A DNA stretch of 21,224 nt from a virus. Numbering within the stretch: position 1 is the stretch's first letter; each line of letters opens with the position of its first letter. The translations under genes were made by a program, and so were the position numbers. The notes beneath the pieces were generated by a model. That model worked only from the letters and a program-made list of their open reading frames with translations, had not been told where the DNA came from and did no database searches. Location: the IMG/VR virus record IMGVR_UViG_3300006923_000155, positions 1 to 21,224 of that record; one strand, written 5' to 3'. Of this stretch, positions 8,601-15,061 are shown in pieces.

Positions 8601-10196
8601 TTTAAAGCAGATCACGAGTTCACTCCTATTGATAAAACGGAAACTGGTCACTATAATTTTAAATTCGTGGAAACGCCACGAATCTTTTCTGGTACTGAGG
8701 CGAGAAATCTTGCTAAGACAGCCACCTTTGATAATTTTCTTAATTCAGTTGTTGGTTCAAATGTTTCAGAGGAAACAAAAAATATTTATCACATGGTCTA
8801 TGATAAATTAAGAGGCGAAGAAAGTCAAGAAGAAACTGAGCAAAGCTTAGAGGAGGCCCGGTATAATCTGGGAATCTTTTGTGAGCTGATCAAAGAAATT
8901 GATGGCCAAGATGACGGTGAAAAGTATAAAATTCAAATCGAAAGGGCTTTTGAAAAGACCAAAGAAGAATTTATTTTCTTAAATGTTATAAAGAAAGAAA
9001 AACAAATAAAAAGATGGTTCGAAAACATTAAACGAAAGAGCGGAAAAACTCACAATATTGATTTTGATAAGGTTTTTTCAGAAATTATCGATTTTATAAA
9101 AAAGACAACAGTAAACTTTAATAGAAAATCTGATCCAACTGCCACAAAGGATTCTCAACCTCTTGAGTTCAATCAGTATGATAACGCTATAAATGTTTAT
9201 TCGTGGCCAACGTATTGGTTTAAACAATTTGGTTCTCCACAAGAAGGGTTCAAAACTCTAATGGTATATTTATCTCATGAATTGGGCCACTCAAAAGATA
9301 GAGCGCTTAAAATGGCCGCAAAAAAGTTTCATCTTTATGTTGATGGCTGGTTTAGTTCAGTTTTCTTAAAAACCTTAAAGGGGTGTTTTCCTAAATTAAC
9401 GCTAACGAGCGATGAACATCACGAATTGGTTTATGAATTTTATGGTTCCTTGCAAGAGCTTTTTTCATTCCTTGGGAGAGAATTTTTAATACCCGAGGAC
9501 GTTAAATTAGCTTATGTTTATCAGAACAAGAAACAAATACTTTTTCAAAAAAGCGAAACCGATCCAACAGGTTTTAGTGGATTGAGAAGAGAAAGTCCTC
9601 TTATTAAGAGTTGGCTGAAGAAGACACCAAACTTGTCAAAGAAATTGGACTTGTTTGATGCTATCATTTTCGTCGCTGCTAACGAGGTTTGGGAAACTGC
9701 TGATTTTAAAAACTGTCGCAACCCTTCAAACTTTTTAAAGGTAATGAATTCCCTTGCAAAAGTTGTCCCCAAGCTTAAAGCTCGTGAAACAAGATCACAA
9801 ATGGCCGAATCTAATAATGACGGTACAATGTTTGGAGTTGGAAGAGCACATTTGGGCCAAAATCTTGGTGGGAATCATAAGGTTGCGCCTGATGAGCCAA
9901 ACAGAGATAACGTTCACAACGAACCAGAAGAAACTTTTTCTTTAGAAGATTTAGGTTTAGAGATAAAAAACATGATAGCTGATAAGCTAAAAGAAAAAGA
10001 AAACCAAGTGACAATTAAAACCGGCCAAGAACAAGAAGACCTTGAAGAAATTTCTGCTATGGGCGCTGGGGCAGTTGAAGGCGCGGGCGGCCCTTTTGGA
10101 ATTCGAAAAAGAAAAAGAAAACCATCGAAGAAACCCATCGAAGAAACCACTATTAAACTTGCAAACTATTTATTAAAAATATCAGGAGAACAATAA
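5670..10196 (+). CDS. 1508-aa multidomain protein: NTase, RNA-ligase-like, NMNAT-like and HExxH peptidase domains
   Basis: Start ATG 5670 follows GAGGG at 5658-5662. Domains in order: (1) residues about 70-215, pol-beta-type nucleotidyltransferase, with LGS (77-79), GDLDIDV (115-121) and a third carboxylate D166; (2) about 385-690, covalent nucleotidyltransferase of RNA-ligase type, with motif I EKMDS (K421), Ia ESSNSG (440-445), III SELF (493-496), IIIa VFVGTPY (510-516), IV EGIVLR (648-653) and V EVKG (663-666); (3) about 853-1045, HxGH nucleotidylyltransferase, with GRFQPFHKGH (860-869) and SGTEAR (1007-1012), as in NMNAT or cytidylyltransferases; (4) about 1065-1370, metallopeptidase-like, with HELGH (1203-1207). 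The tail (1371-1508) is charged. Motif I has S424 where most ligases have Gly. Domain 3 may make NAD or another nucleotide conjugate. The substrate of each domain is unknown. Confidence 0.85.
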   Translation: MGGNAAESLIRKSLSHHSSNEGKELHYRSISNTELDQVLPFEYGTHTSGDESIVGYLLNELIKANLIDPSYFPKFVLGSTRLAAISKYGAENIEIDDFETEDVIQGALNQKTSFGDLDIDVVMTKPIREVTEFLNKLKPGALAAKTGAGEIHLAVKMDDDSVLQVDLVNVSSGDVSNTKFIQYSSFLDLSHNIKGVFASILLRAVASIKQPQNLAHFEEFAKANPETDFAQDWDKIVTAGYRPFQARYIVSPEHLKLAVEFEKEGVKTVKKLFFPEFQKDYNDLESLAKFLLGESAKGPELLHATALAEYVKNNFSKQQINSIRERYVDALEGKIKKGIDPKSYETGLNSIVKILNTEEEPKNLVKEGRKGIGRFVGSSKLTNKNALEIIYYLIHQSDNVGENRFSIDLLEDPSKIDMVEKMDSNFISIGLDRRKQFFIESSNSGLVYPSTYKQKFGFSVDFLKSYEALMNNEGLQNALKQIFDKFGSFKMNSELFPMLTHGGTSDGRVVFVGTPYLKEKFGSEGGLAVFNAQLWDSNKNSWYRPKQEISSEIVSDFKQLSEENNFKNEWKVYSNDDDMLLPGQLDINLYGLEGFFEDKESLNHLNKLVKKAEYKQRLNKIKKDLQEQLDRFANYSQSNLGGEDSYMEGIVLRIKKEDGDFFEVKGTSEQFDLKKKKYWNDRVELLNLEKDFNNSLIVDILGLPSAHPARINKILKTFVFGNYVNKEEINKKDFIFNLLDSGAIFGDSNVEVATIKKKLSDLIQDAELELQEILINVKRQENEKTLDKDSIRKTYEIYNSVVKLIEKYEQTLQIDNDEDFIVEFIYLALEKRISKTINLENSTSYKPDEGNYPKVIVIPGRFQPFHKGHQKMVELAVDSLSDVGGDKVLIYVVKGNASSLDNEQNPLSEQEQIELISSIYKDNPQVEVAQDVIPNAHLASSIIPSLYEKGLKLVGLAAGPDRLPQYKQFVYAFSPSYFKADHEFTPIDKTETGHYNFKFVETPRIFSGTEARNLAKTATFDNFLNSVVGSNVSEETKNIYHMVYDKLRGEESQEETEQSLEEARYNLGIFCELIKEIDGQDDGEKYKIQIERAFEKTKEEFIFLNVIKKEKQIKRWFENIKRKSGKTHNIDFDKVFSEIIDFIKKTTVNFNRKSDPTATKDSQPLEFNQYDNAINVYSWPTYWFKQFGSPQEGFKTLMVYLSHELGHSKDRALKMAAKKFHLYVDGWFSSVFLKTLKGCFPKLTLTSDEHHELVYEFYGSLQELFSFLGREFLIPEDVKLAYVYQNKKQILFQKSETDPTGFSGLRRESPLIKSWLKKTPNLSKKLDLFDAIIFVAANEVWETADFKNCRNPSNFLKVMNSLAKVVPKLKARETRSQMAESNNDGTMFGVGRAHLGQNLGGNHKVAPDEPNRDNVHNEPEETFSLEDLGLEIKNMIADKLKEKENQVTIKTGQEQEDLEEISAMGAGAVEGAGGPFGIRKRKRKPSKKPIEETTIKLANYLLKISGEQ

Positions 10197-11069
10197 ATGT
10201 CAGAATTTCAACTCAAGGGTGAACAAAGACTAAGAGAACTCATTAGAAGAAGCTATTTCATAATGAATGAAGTTGAAAATAAACAAAAAATTAGCGAAAA
10301 ACGTCTTCGTAAAGCTTTGAAAAAATTCATCAAAGAGGCTAAAGATAAACAATTTCATGCCTCCACTGGAGTTAACGAACTTGGAGTCGTTCTTGATTCC
10401 ATTTATGTAGTTTCAAAAGATGCCTATATGAGACTTGCAACATCTCCTGATCAACGAAAGGCTTATTTGATGACTTGGGAATGGCTTTTCAAAGAAGCCT
10501 TTTCTGGGGATATTAAAAGACGAAATGCCGTTGAAAAAGCTGCTGCTGAAGTCGCTAAAAGCGGGTTTAAAGCACAAGAGACCGAGGAAGAAGAGGTCGA
10601 TCTTAAAGAAGGAAAGGATTTGGATGGTGACGGTGAAGATGATAAAATTGTAATGAAAGTTACTGATCCAGATCTTCAAGTCAATGAACCAGAAGAGGAA
10701 GAACCGACACCAGAAGAAGCTGAACAAGCAGAAGAAGATTCAAGAATTTCTGATCTTGTATCTGCACCTGATGATATGGATAGAACCGGACCCGACGCGG
10801 CTATGAAAACTTTTCACAATACCAAAACAACAGTTCTTAAAGCTTTTGATACTTTAAGAGGAGATGATTCTGAAAAGTTTTATAAATGGTTTTTTATAAA
10901 TATGTTAGGTTCGGAAAGATCAGGATTTGCTGATGTTACTCAAGAGCCAGTTATTGGACATTTTCAAAATGCTGAAAAAGAACTTGAAGGTTTGGGAATT
11001 CCTACTGCCCCGGCTCTTCTCCCACCTGAAGATGTGGATGAGCTTAATTTAAGTTCTGATGATTTTTAA
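10197..11069 (+). CDS. Acidic 290-aa protein, possible head scaffold/core component
   Basis: AGGAG at 10184-10188 supports the ATG at 10197, which follows the previous stop directly. Residues 1-125 are mostly helical and basic (KGEQRLRELIRRSYFIMNE). Residues about 130-195 are very acidic (ETEEEEVDLKEG, then NEPEEEEPTPEEAEQAEED). The C-terminal part returns to a folded pattern with FYKWFFINMLG and a Pro-rich end. An acidic, helical protein after coiled-coil and targeting-helix proteins resembles phage scaffold or core proteins in general character, but no homologous family is recognised. It is the last gene of the 4681-11069 run; a 46-base AT-rich gap follows. Confidence 0.75.
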   Translation: MSEFQLKGEQRLRELIRRSYFIMNEVENKQKISEKRLRKALKKFIKEAKDKQFHASTGVNELGVVLDSIYVVSKDAYMRLATSPDQRKAYLMTWEWLFKEAFSGDIKRRNAVEKAAAEVAKSGFKAQETEEEEVDLKEGKDLDGDGEDDKIVMKVTDPDLQVNEPEEEEPTPEEAEQAEEDSRISDLVSAPDDMDRTGPDAAMKTFHNTKTTVLKAFDTLRGDDSEKFYKWFFINMLGSERSGFADVTQEPVIGHFQNAEKELEGLGIPTAPALLPPEDVDELNLSSDDF

Positions 11070-11115
11070 TCTTTCTATTATTTAATACTTATTTAATTTT
11101 ATTCTATCATGAATT

Positions 11116-11523
11116 TTGAAGTTTGTAAAGAGATTTAAGATTAAAGATTTAAAAAATAAGAAACAACTCTCTAAAAGATACAGTGTAATCAATAAGTTAA
11201 AGGCTGAAGATAAAATATCAGATTCTGTTTTAACTGATCTGAATGATCTCTCTCTTGAAGAAATAATAGCAGTAAAACTTGAGTTGACAACAAGATTTTT
11301 ATGTGGTAAACTCTATGGACTTCCTGTTTGGAGAGTCTCAAAACAAGCTGTTACAGATGCTCTTTTAAAAACAGCACTAAGTATTTCAAGAACTAAAAAA
11401 GAGGGAGCTTTATTTCTTGGTATAAATTATTCTGAATATCAAAAATTACTTAAGAAATATAAAACAGTTTCCTTTTTTGAATCTGGGGGTGAAATGGTTT
11501 CGACAGAGAAGAAAGAAATTTAA
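11116..11523 (+). CDS. Fis-type helix-turn-helix DNA-binding protein
   Basis: A 135-residue basic protein. Residues about 82-117 (DALLKTALSISRTKKEGALF, then LGINYSEYQKLLKKY) match the Fis-like HTH pattern, in which a conserved helix precedes the turn and recognition helix. It is probably a phage transcription regulator. The only usable start in this frame is TTG at 11116 (or ATT at 11113), without a Shine-Dalgarno site. An ATG at 11109 is out of frame by one base in a TTTT run; deleting one T would give MNLKFVKRF. The last 12 codons (from G124) and the stop lie within the tmRNA gene that begins at 11485. Confidence 0.75.
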   Translation: MKFVKRFKIKDLKNKKQLSKRYSVINKLKAEDKISDSVLTDLNDLSLEEIIAVKLELTTRFLCGKLYGLPVWRVSKQAVTDALLKTALSISRTKKEGALFLGINYSEYQKLLKKYKTVSFFESGGEMVSTEKKEI

Positions 11524-11792
11524 TGTGCAAGGCTGTATGAGTAATACAGTAAAAATACTCAACTTTTTTAATTGCCAACAATAATGTTGAAATTGATTAC
11601 GCACTCGCTGCTTAATCGGAAGTTTTTAGTAACTTTCTAAACAAATACTAAACATTTCCAGTTTTAAGAAAAACTGGTGGTACGCGCAAGCGGGTTTTAA
11701 GTTTGTTGAAGTTCAAATAATCAACTAACCTTGTGAATGACATATTTTTTAATCTTTTTTGGACTCGGGTTCGACTCCCGACACCTCCACCA
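11485..11792 (+). ncRNA. ssrA: tmRNA (transfer-messenger RNA)
   Basis: Rescues stalled ribosomes by adding a degradation tag. The 5' end GGGGGTG (11485-11491) pairs with CACCTCC (11782-11788) as a seven-base acceptor stem with a G3-U70 pair, the alanyl-tRNA synthetase signature. Discriminator A11789 and an encoded CCA (11790-11792) follow. The 5' region holds the hallmark TGGTTTCGAC. The T arm is TCGGG-TTCGACT-CCCGA (11765-11781). P2 pieces can pair: AAGAAAG 11509-11515 with CTTTTTT 11754-11760, and AATGTG 11522-11527 with CATATT 11741-11746. Hairpins that may form pseudoknots lie at 11533-11549 and 11658-11677. The tag frame is 11574-11615. At 308 bases it is shorter than the E. coli RNA (363). 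It overlaps the 3' end of the HTH gene by 39 bases. Confidence 0.95.
11574..11615 (+). other. tmRNA tag-peptide reading frame
   Basis: The resume codon GCC at 11574 opens the frame A-NNNVEIDYALAA, ending in TAA at 11613-11615. Together with the alanine carried by tmRNA the tag is AANNNVEIDYALAA. The YALAA end is shared with E. coli (ANDENYALAA), where it directs proteins to ClpXP. The 13-codon frame is slightly longer than the E. coli one. Confidence 0.9.
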
Positions 11793-11808
11793 GTTAATAA
11801 GGAATGTA

Positions 11809-12405
11809 ATGTTTAATTTGATAATAATATCTGTTTTGATTATCCCACAGTTATCTTTTGCCGAAGAAAAGCCTTTTTCTTATGAAGAATTAGTGAATCA
11901 GGCGCAGAATAATTGTATTTCTTCCAAAAGAAGAATTGTTGATGTTAATTTGCTTTGGAAACTTGTTCAAATCGAAAAAATGTACAGCCCTCCTCCAAAA
12001 GTTCGTGGAATGTTGCTTGCTGCGGCTTGCATGGAGTCTGGCTTTAATCCAAATGCAAAAGGTGATAGAAAATTCAGCAAAAATGGAAAAACTCCAAAAG
12101 CTATTGGTATTCTGCAAATGTGGAAAGTTTATGAAAGGGCGTATGGAACAAACCGCTTTGATCCTGTCTCATCAGCGCATGGCTGGATGCAACATATTGT
12201 AAGAATGCTTCCCAAAGTTAAAAAACTATGCAAATATAGAACTCCTAAAAGAAATTGGATTGCTGCATGGGTTACGGGAGTTCGCTCTCCAAAAAAAGGA
12301 GGCAGATGCAGAGAGACTCCTAAACATTTAAGAATCTTAAAGAAATGGCAAAGAAACATCAAAAAGCTGCGTCTTGAACTTGTTCACTTTGAGTGTGGTT
12401 GTTGA
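11809..12405 (+). CDS. Secreted lytic transglycosylase/lysozyme-like protein
   Basis: A 198-residue protein. ATG 11809 is chosen because AAGGA (11799-11803) lies five bases upstream and it opens a signal peptide, MFNLIIISVLIIPQLSFA, with cleavage expected after A18. The frame is open further upstream, but that part lies in the tmRNA. Residues about 60-160 match the SLT/goose-lysozyme-like fold: AAACMESGFNPNAKGD with catalytic E76, then AIGILQMW (98-105) and a later NWIAAWVTG. It should cleave peptidoglycan glycan strands in the periplasm, for lysis or DNA entry. C-terminal cysteines (ECGC) may form disulfides. It begins 17 bases after the tmRNA, so the RNA could be processed from a shared transcript. 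Confidence 0.8.
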   Translation: MFNLIIISVLIIPQLSFAEEKPFSYEELVNQAQNNCISSKRRIVDVNLLWKLVQIEKMYSPPPKVRGMLLAAACMESGFNPNAKGDRKFSKNGKTPKAIGILQMWKVYERAYGTNRFDPVSSAHGWMQHIVRMLPKVKKLCKYRTPKRNWIAAWVTGVRSPKKGGRCRETPKHLRILKKWQRNIKKLRLELVHFECGC

Positions 12406-12469
12406 TTTTTTTCTTAAAATTTCCTCAAAAGTCTGATATCATAATGTTTAACAATAAGAGGTAACCTTC

Positions 12470-12679
12470 GTGGAAGATTTAGTTTTTAAAATTTGGAAAA
12501 CATTCGGTACTTTTGAAACTTTTGAAGAAGCTGATTCGAAAAGAAAAGAACTTGAAAAGGTTCATGAAATTGTAAAAGTAAGAAGATGCGGGAAAAGTGG
12601 CTCTTCTTATAAAATAAAGTTCTGGAATAAACCTGAACTTGTTCAAAAATCCAAAAAGAAGAAAAAAGGAAAGAAATAA
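12470..12679 (+). CDS. Unknown 69-aa basic protein
   Basis: GTG start at 12470, supported by AAGAGG (12456-12461) eight bases upstream. The N-terminal part, MEDLVFKIWKTFGTFETFEE, looks folded. The C-terminus is a Lys run (QKSKKKKKGKK) suited to nucleic acid binding. No family is recognised. The stop overlaps the next ATG (TAATG). The 64-base gap before it holds a palindrome, TGATATCA (12434-12441), but no convincing promoter. Confidence 0.7.
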   Translation: MEDLVFKIWKTFGTFETFEEADSKRKELEKVHEIVKVRRCGKSGSSYKIKFWNKPELVQKSKKKKKGKK

Positions 12680-12894
12680 TGTCAACAAAGCGGTTTGCTT
12701 TTGACAAAGATGGAAACAAGGTTTTGATTGGCTCCAAAGTCTTCTTTGAGAACAAAATTTACATAATCGAGGACATTGAATACTTGAGTTGGAATGTTAA
12801 TCAGTATCTTACTCTTTCTGAACTTAAGAACAAAAACAAAAAAGTTCAGTTTGTTTCTTCTCATGAAATTTCTTCAAAGGAAAAAATTAGATGA
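12679..12894 (+). CDS. Unknown 71-aa protein
   Basis: ATG at 12679 with AAAGGA (12665-12670) eight bases upstream. The sequence (FAFDKDGNKVLIGSKVFFEN, then KIYIIEDIEYLSW) suggests a small all-beta, SH3- or KOW-like fold, but no named family is recognised. It overlaps both neighbours by a few bases and so belongs to the same operon as the GAPDH gene. Confidence 0.7.
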   Translation: MSTKRFAFDKDGNKVLIGSKVFFENKIYIIEDIEYLSWNVNQYLTLSELKNKNKKVQFVSSHEISSKEKIR

Positions 12895-13976
12895 AAAAGA
12901 ATGTTTTAATTATTGGAACGGGAACCATTGGAGAACCTTTGATTGGCCTCCTTTCAGACTTTAAAGATCAGCTTGAGATAAACGTATTCTTTCATAAAAG
13001 AACACCTCTTGAAGATGAAGTGGCAAAAGTCAACAGTTTAACAGAAAGAGGCGCTAAATTGGTCGTTGACCAAGAAAGGGTCAAAGAATTTCAAGATTTG
13101 GGACATGAACCAGTTCTTAATTACGAGGCTGCCTTGGGAATTTCAGATGTTGTTATAGATTGTACTCCTGCAGGCAATAAAGCAAAAGAAGAACATTATC
13201 TACCACTTCTCAAGGTAAAAGAATGCGGAGCTAAAGAAAATAAAAGAGTCTTTATTGCCCAAGGGAGCGAAAAAAACTTTGGCGTTCCTTATGCTTTTGG
13301 AATAAATGATGAAATTCTATTAAAGAAACAGCCTCAATTTATACAAGTGGTAAGCTGCAATACTCATAATATTTCTTCTATTGTGGATACGTTATCTTCT
13401 GGAAATATGTTAAATGTTGTGAGCGGAGATTTTACTTGTATCCGCAGAGCAAATGACATCAGCCAAGAAGGAGATTTTATTGCCTCTCCTGAGATTGGTA
13501 AACATAAGGATCTTGTTTTTGGAACTCATCACGCACGAGACTCTTATGATCTTTTTGCAACGATGCATCATCATCCGAATCTTTTTTCAAGCGCCCTGAA
13601 GATCAATTCTCAATATATGCATATTCTTCGCTTTTGTGTTGAAATCAAAGGAAGCCCTTCCAAAGAAGATGTTTTGAAAAAGTTTCAAGAAAACAAATTC
13701 ATTGCACTGACTAAGAAAAATCTCACAAACAAAGTCTTTTCATTTGGCCGCGACCATGGATACTATGGACGAATTTTCAATCACACCGTCATTGCAGAAA
13801 ATTCATTGATTTTAAACAGGGTTGGTGGAAATACGAAAGTAACTGGTTTTTGTTTCACTCCTCAAGACGGAAATTCCATTTTAAGTAGCATTGCAGCAAG
13901 TCTTCATGCAGTTCATGGAGAAAAATATAAGGAGCTTATGTCAGTATTTGATAAATTTCTATTTAGTCATGTATGA
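12891..13976 (+). CDS. Type II (archaeal-type) glyceraldehyde-3-phosphate dehydrogenase homologue
   Basis: A 361-residue protein; ATG 12891 has AAAGGA (12876-12881) nine bases upstream and overlaps the previous stop (ATGA). The N-terminal Rossmann motif GTGTIGEP (9-16), VVIDCTPAGNKAKE (87-100) and FIAQGSE (121-127) follow the order of archaeal GAPDH. VVSCNTHN (153-160) carries the catalytic Cys C156, as in SCNTT of that family, and CIRRANDISQEG matches its substrate-binding RRAxDP region. The enzyme would oxidise glyceraldehyde-3-phosphate with NAD(P), or a related aldehyde. Family members are known from archaea and some bacteria but are unusual in phages. It could instead act on another phosphorylated aldehyde. 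The cofactor preference cannot be read with confidence. Confidence 0.8.
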   Translation: MKKNVLIIGTGTIGEPLIGLLSDFKDQLEINVFFHKRTPLEDEVAKVNSLTERGAKLVVDQERVKEFQDLGHEPVLNYEAALGISDVVIDCTPAGNKAKEEHYLPLLKVKECGAKENKRVFIAQGSEKNFGVPYAFGINDEILLKKQPQFIQVVSCNTHNISSIVDTLSSGNMLNVVSGDFTCIRRANDISQEGDFIASPEIGKHKDLVFGTHHARDSYDLFATMHHHPNLFSSALKINSQYMHILRFCVEIKGSPSKEDVLKKFQENKFIALTKKNLTNKVFSFGRDHGYYGRIFNHTVIAENSLILNRVGGNTKVTGFCFTPQDGNSILSSIAASLHAVHGEKYKELMSVFDKFLFSHV

Positions 13977-14308
13977 ACAAGCATTTTATCAAAGAAAGAG
14001 ATTACGTTTGCACCCCCCAAAATTTTTCAATTAAATTAACCTTTAACCCCAAATCAGCTTCTACAGATATTGTTTTTTTTGACGGCACTGTGGAATGTTT
14101 TAACCTTCGTTATTCCATGAGCATGACGAATAAAAAGGAACACTTCGATCATCTTCTTGAACATGTCCTCGATTCTTTAATAAATCAGCTTGCTAAAAAA
14201 GAATTTCAAGATTTTATTCTTGATGGTGAGCTTCTTGGCATGAACTTCTATAATTTAATAGAGTTTGTAAAAAATCGATCCGGCGGACTGGTTTGGACTC
14301 GTAGATAG
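13973..14308 (+). CDS. Unknown 111-aa protein
   Basis: The ATG at 13973 overlaps the GAPDH stop by four bases (ATGA), with no Shine-Dalgarno site, so translation is likely coupled. The sequence has a beta-rich start (FSIKLTFNPKSASTDIVFFD) and a helical second half (HFDHLLEHVLDSLINQLAKK). No family is recognised. Its last 54 bases overlap the 3' end of the serine protease gene on the other strand. Confidence 0.65.
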   Translation: MNKHFIKERDYVCTPQNFSIKLTFNPKSASTDIVFFDGTVECFNLRYSMSMTNKKEHFDHLLEHVLDSLINQLAKKEFQDFILDGELLGMNFYNLIEFVKNRSGGLVWTRR

Positions 14309-15061
14309 TTTTTGATATCTATTAAGCTCTTTGGAATCGTAGAAGCGGGTAACTTCTGGAAAGTATTTTAGTCTGTTTTTTCTAATGAATTGCTTTAAGT
14401 TAGTGAACGGAACTCCAACAACTATCTCGTTCATCATATAATGAATAGAATGAACCAATCCAATTAGTTCTCCATTGCTGTTGAGAATCATTGAACCACT
14501 TGCTCCGGGTCCACTTGAAAATGTATAAAAACCATTGAAACCTGTTCTTCCCGCGAACGTTCCTTTAAAAATTGGAACAACATTGGTATATTGAATTCCA
14601 AATGGAGAGGAAATATTTATAACTTTATCGCCAACTTTTGGCCCCTCTTCTGCGAGCTTTACTTCTTCGACACCATCAACTAAATCCTCAACAAACATCA
14701 TACAAGCGTCAATTTTTCTATCATACGAAACAATTTTTGCTTTGTAATATCTACCATCGAGAGTCTTTACTTTCATTGCAATGTTGTTTTGTCTTTTGTT
14801 TTTATCAAGACAAACATGCGCCGCAGTCATTGCAAAAGATCCTAATGGGGTTATTTTGACTATGAAGCCAGAACCAACTTTTACTTCTTTCTTCAATTGA
14901 CATTTTTTATCTTTGCTAGAACATACTTCGACCGTAAGGACTTGTTTTATAAAGAGATAAGATTTCCTAGGAAGTTCATTTTCTTTAATAGTGCTGAAAG
15001 ATGAGCCACAGGATAGGGTTAACAGAACGAGAATTACACTAATTATTCTTTTAAAAAACAT
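14255..15061 (-). CDS. Trypsin-like serine protease, lipoprotein
   Basis: A 268-residue protein and the only minus-strand gene in the window. GGAGG at 15069-15073 lies seven bases before the ATG. A signal peptide ends in LTLSC, with C18 as the likely lipidation site (the -3 residue is T, slightly atypical). The S1-type triad is visible: TAAHVC (H82), RKIDAC (D118) and GPGASGS (S188, in place of the usual GNSGG), followed by GELIGLVHS. The paired C47, C54, C84 and C120 may form disulfides. It would act in the host periplasm or outer membrane. Its separate orientation, strong ribosome site and secretion signal mark it as an independently expressed accessory gene. It converges on the unknown gene at 13973-14308 with overlapping ends. 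Confidence 0.85.
   Translation of the reverse strand: MFFKRIISVILVLLTLSCGSSFSTIKENELPRKSYLFIKQVLTVEVCSSKDKKCQLKKEVKVGSGFIVKITPLGSFAMTAAHVCLDKNKRQNNIAMKVKTLDGRYYKAKIVSYDRKIDACMMFVEDLVDGVEEVKLAEEGPKVGDKVINISSPFGIQYTNVVPIFKGTFAGRTGFNGFYTFSSGPGASGSMILNSNGELIGLVHSIHYMMNEIVVGVPFTNLKQFIRKNRLKYFPEVTRFYDSKELNRYQKLSTSPNQSAGSIFYKLY

Noticed and set aside
10890-10902. TATAAATA boxes inside coding sequence (also near 18369 and 17509)
   Set aside because: They occur in Tyr-Lys codon context or lie too close to a start codon; likely chance in AT-rich DNA.
11485-11792. tmRNA 3' end as an attachment site of an integrated element
   Set aside because: Integrative elements often use ssrA, but no integrase and no second copy of the 3' end is present, and phage-like genes lie on both sides.
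11737-11808. Longer start for the lysozyme-like gene at 11737
   Set aside because: Those codons lie in the tmRNA T arm and acceptor; ATG 11809 has a good ribosome site and begins a signal peptide.
12386-12412. Rho-independent terminator after the lysozyme-like gene
   Set aside because: There is a T-run (ATTTTTTT) but only a weak four-base stem, CACT/AGTG, placed too far upstream.
12402-12445. Promoter TTGATT with TATCAT before the 69-aa gene
   Set aside because: The spacing is 29 bases, far too long, and no alternative -35 fits.
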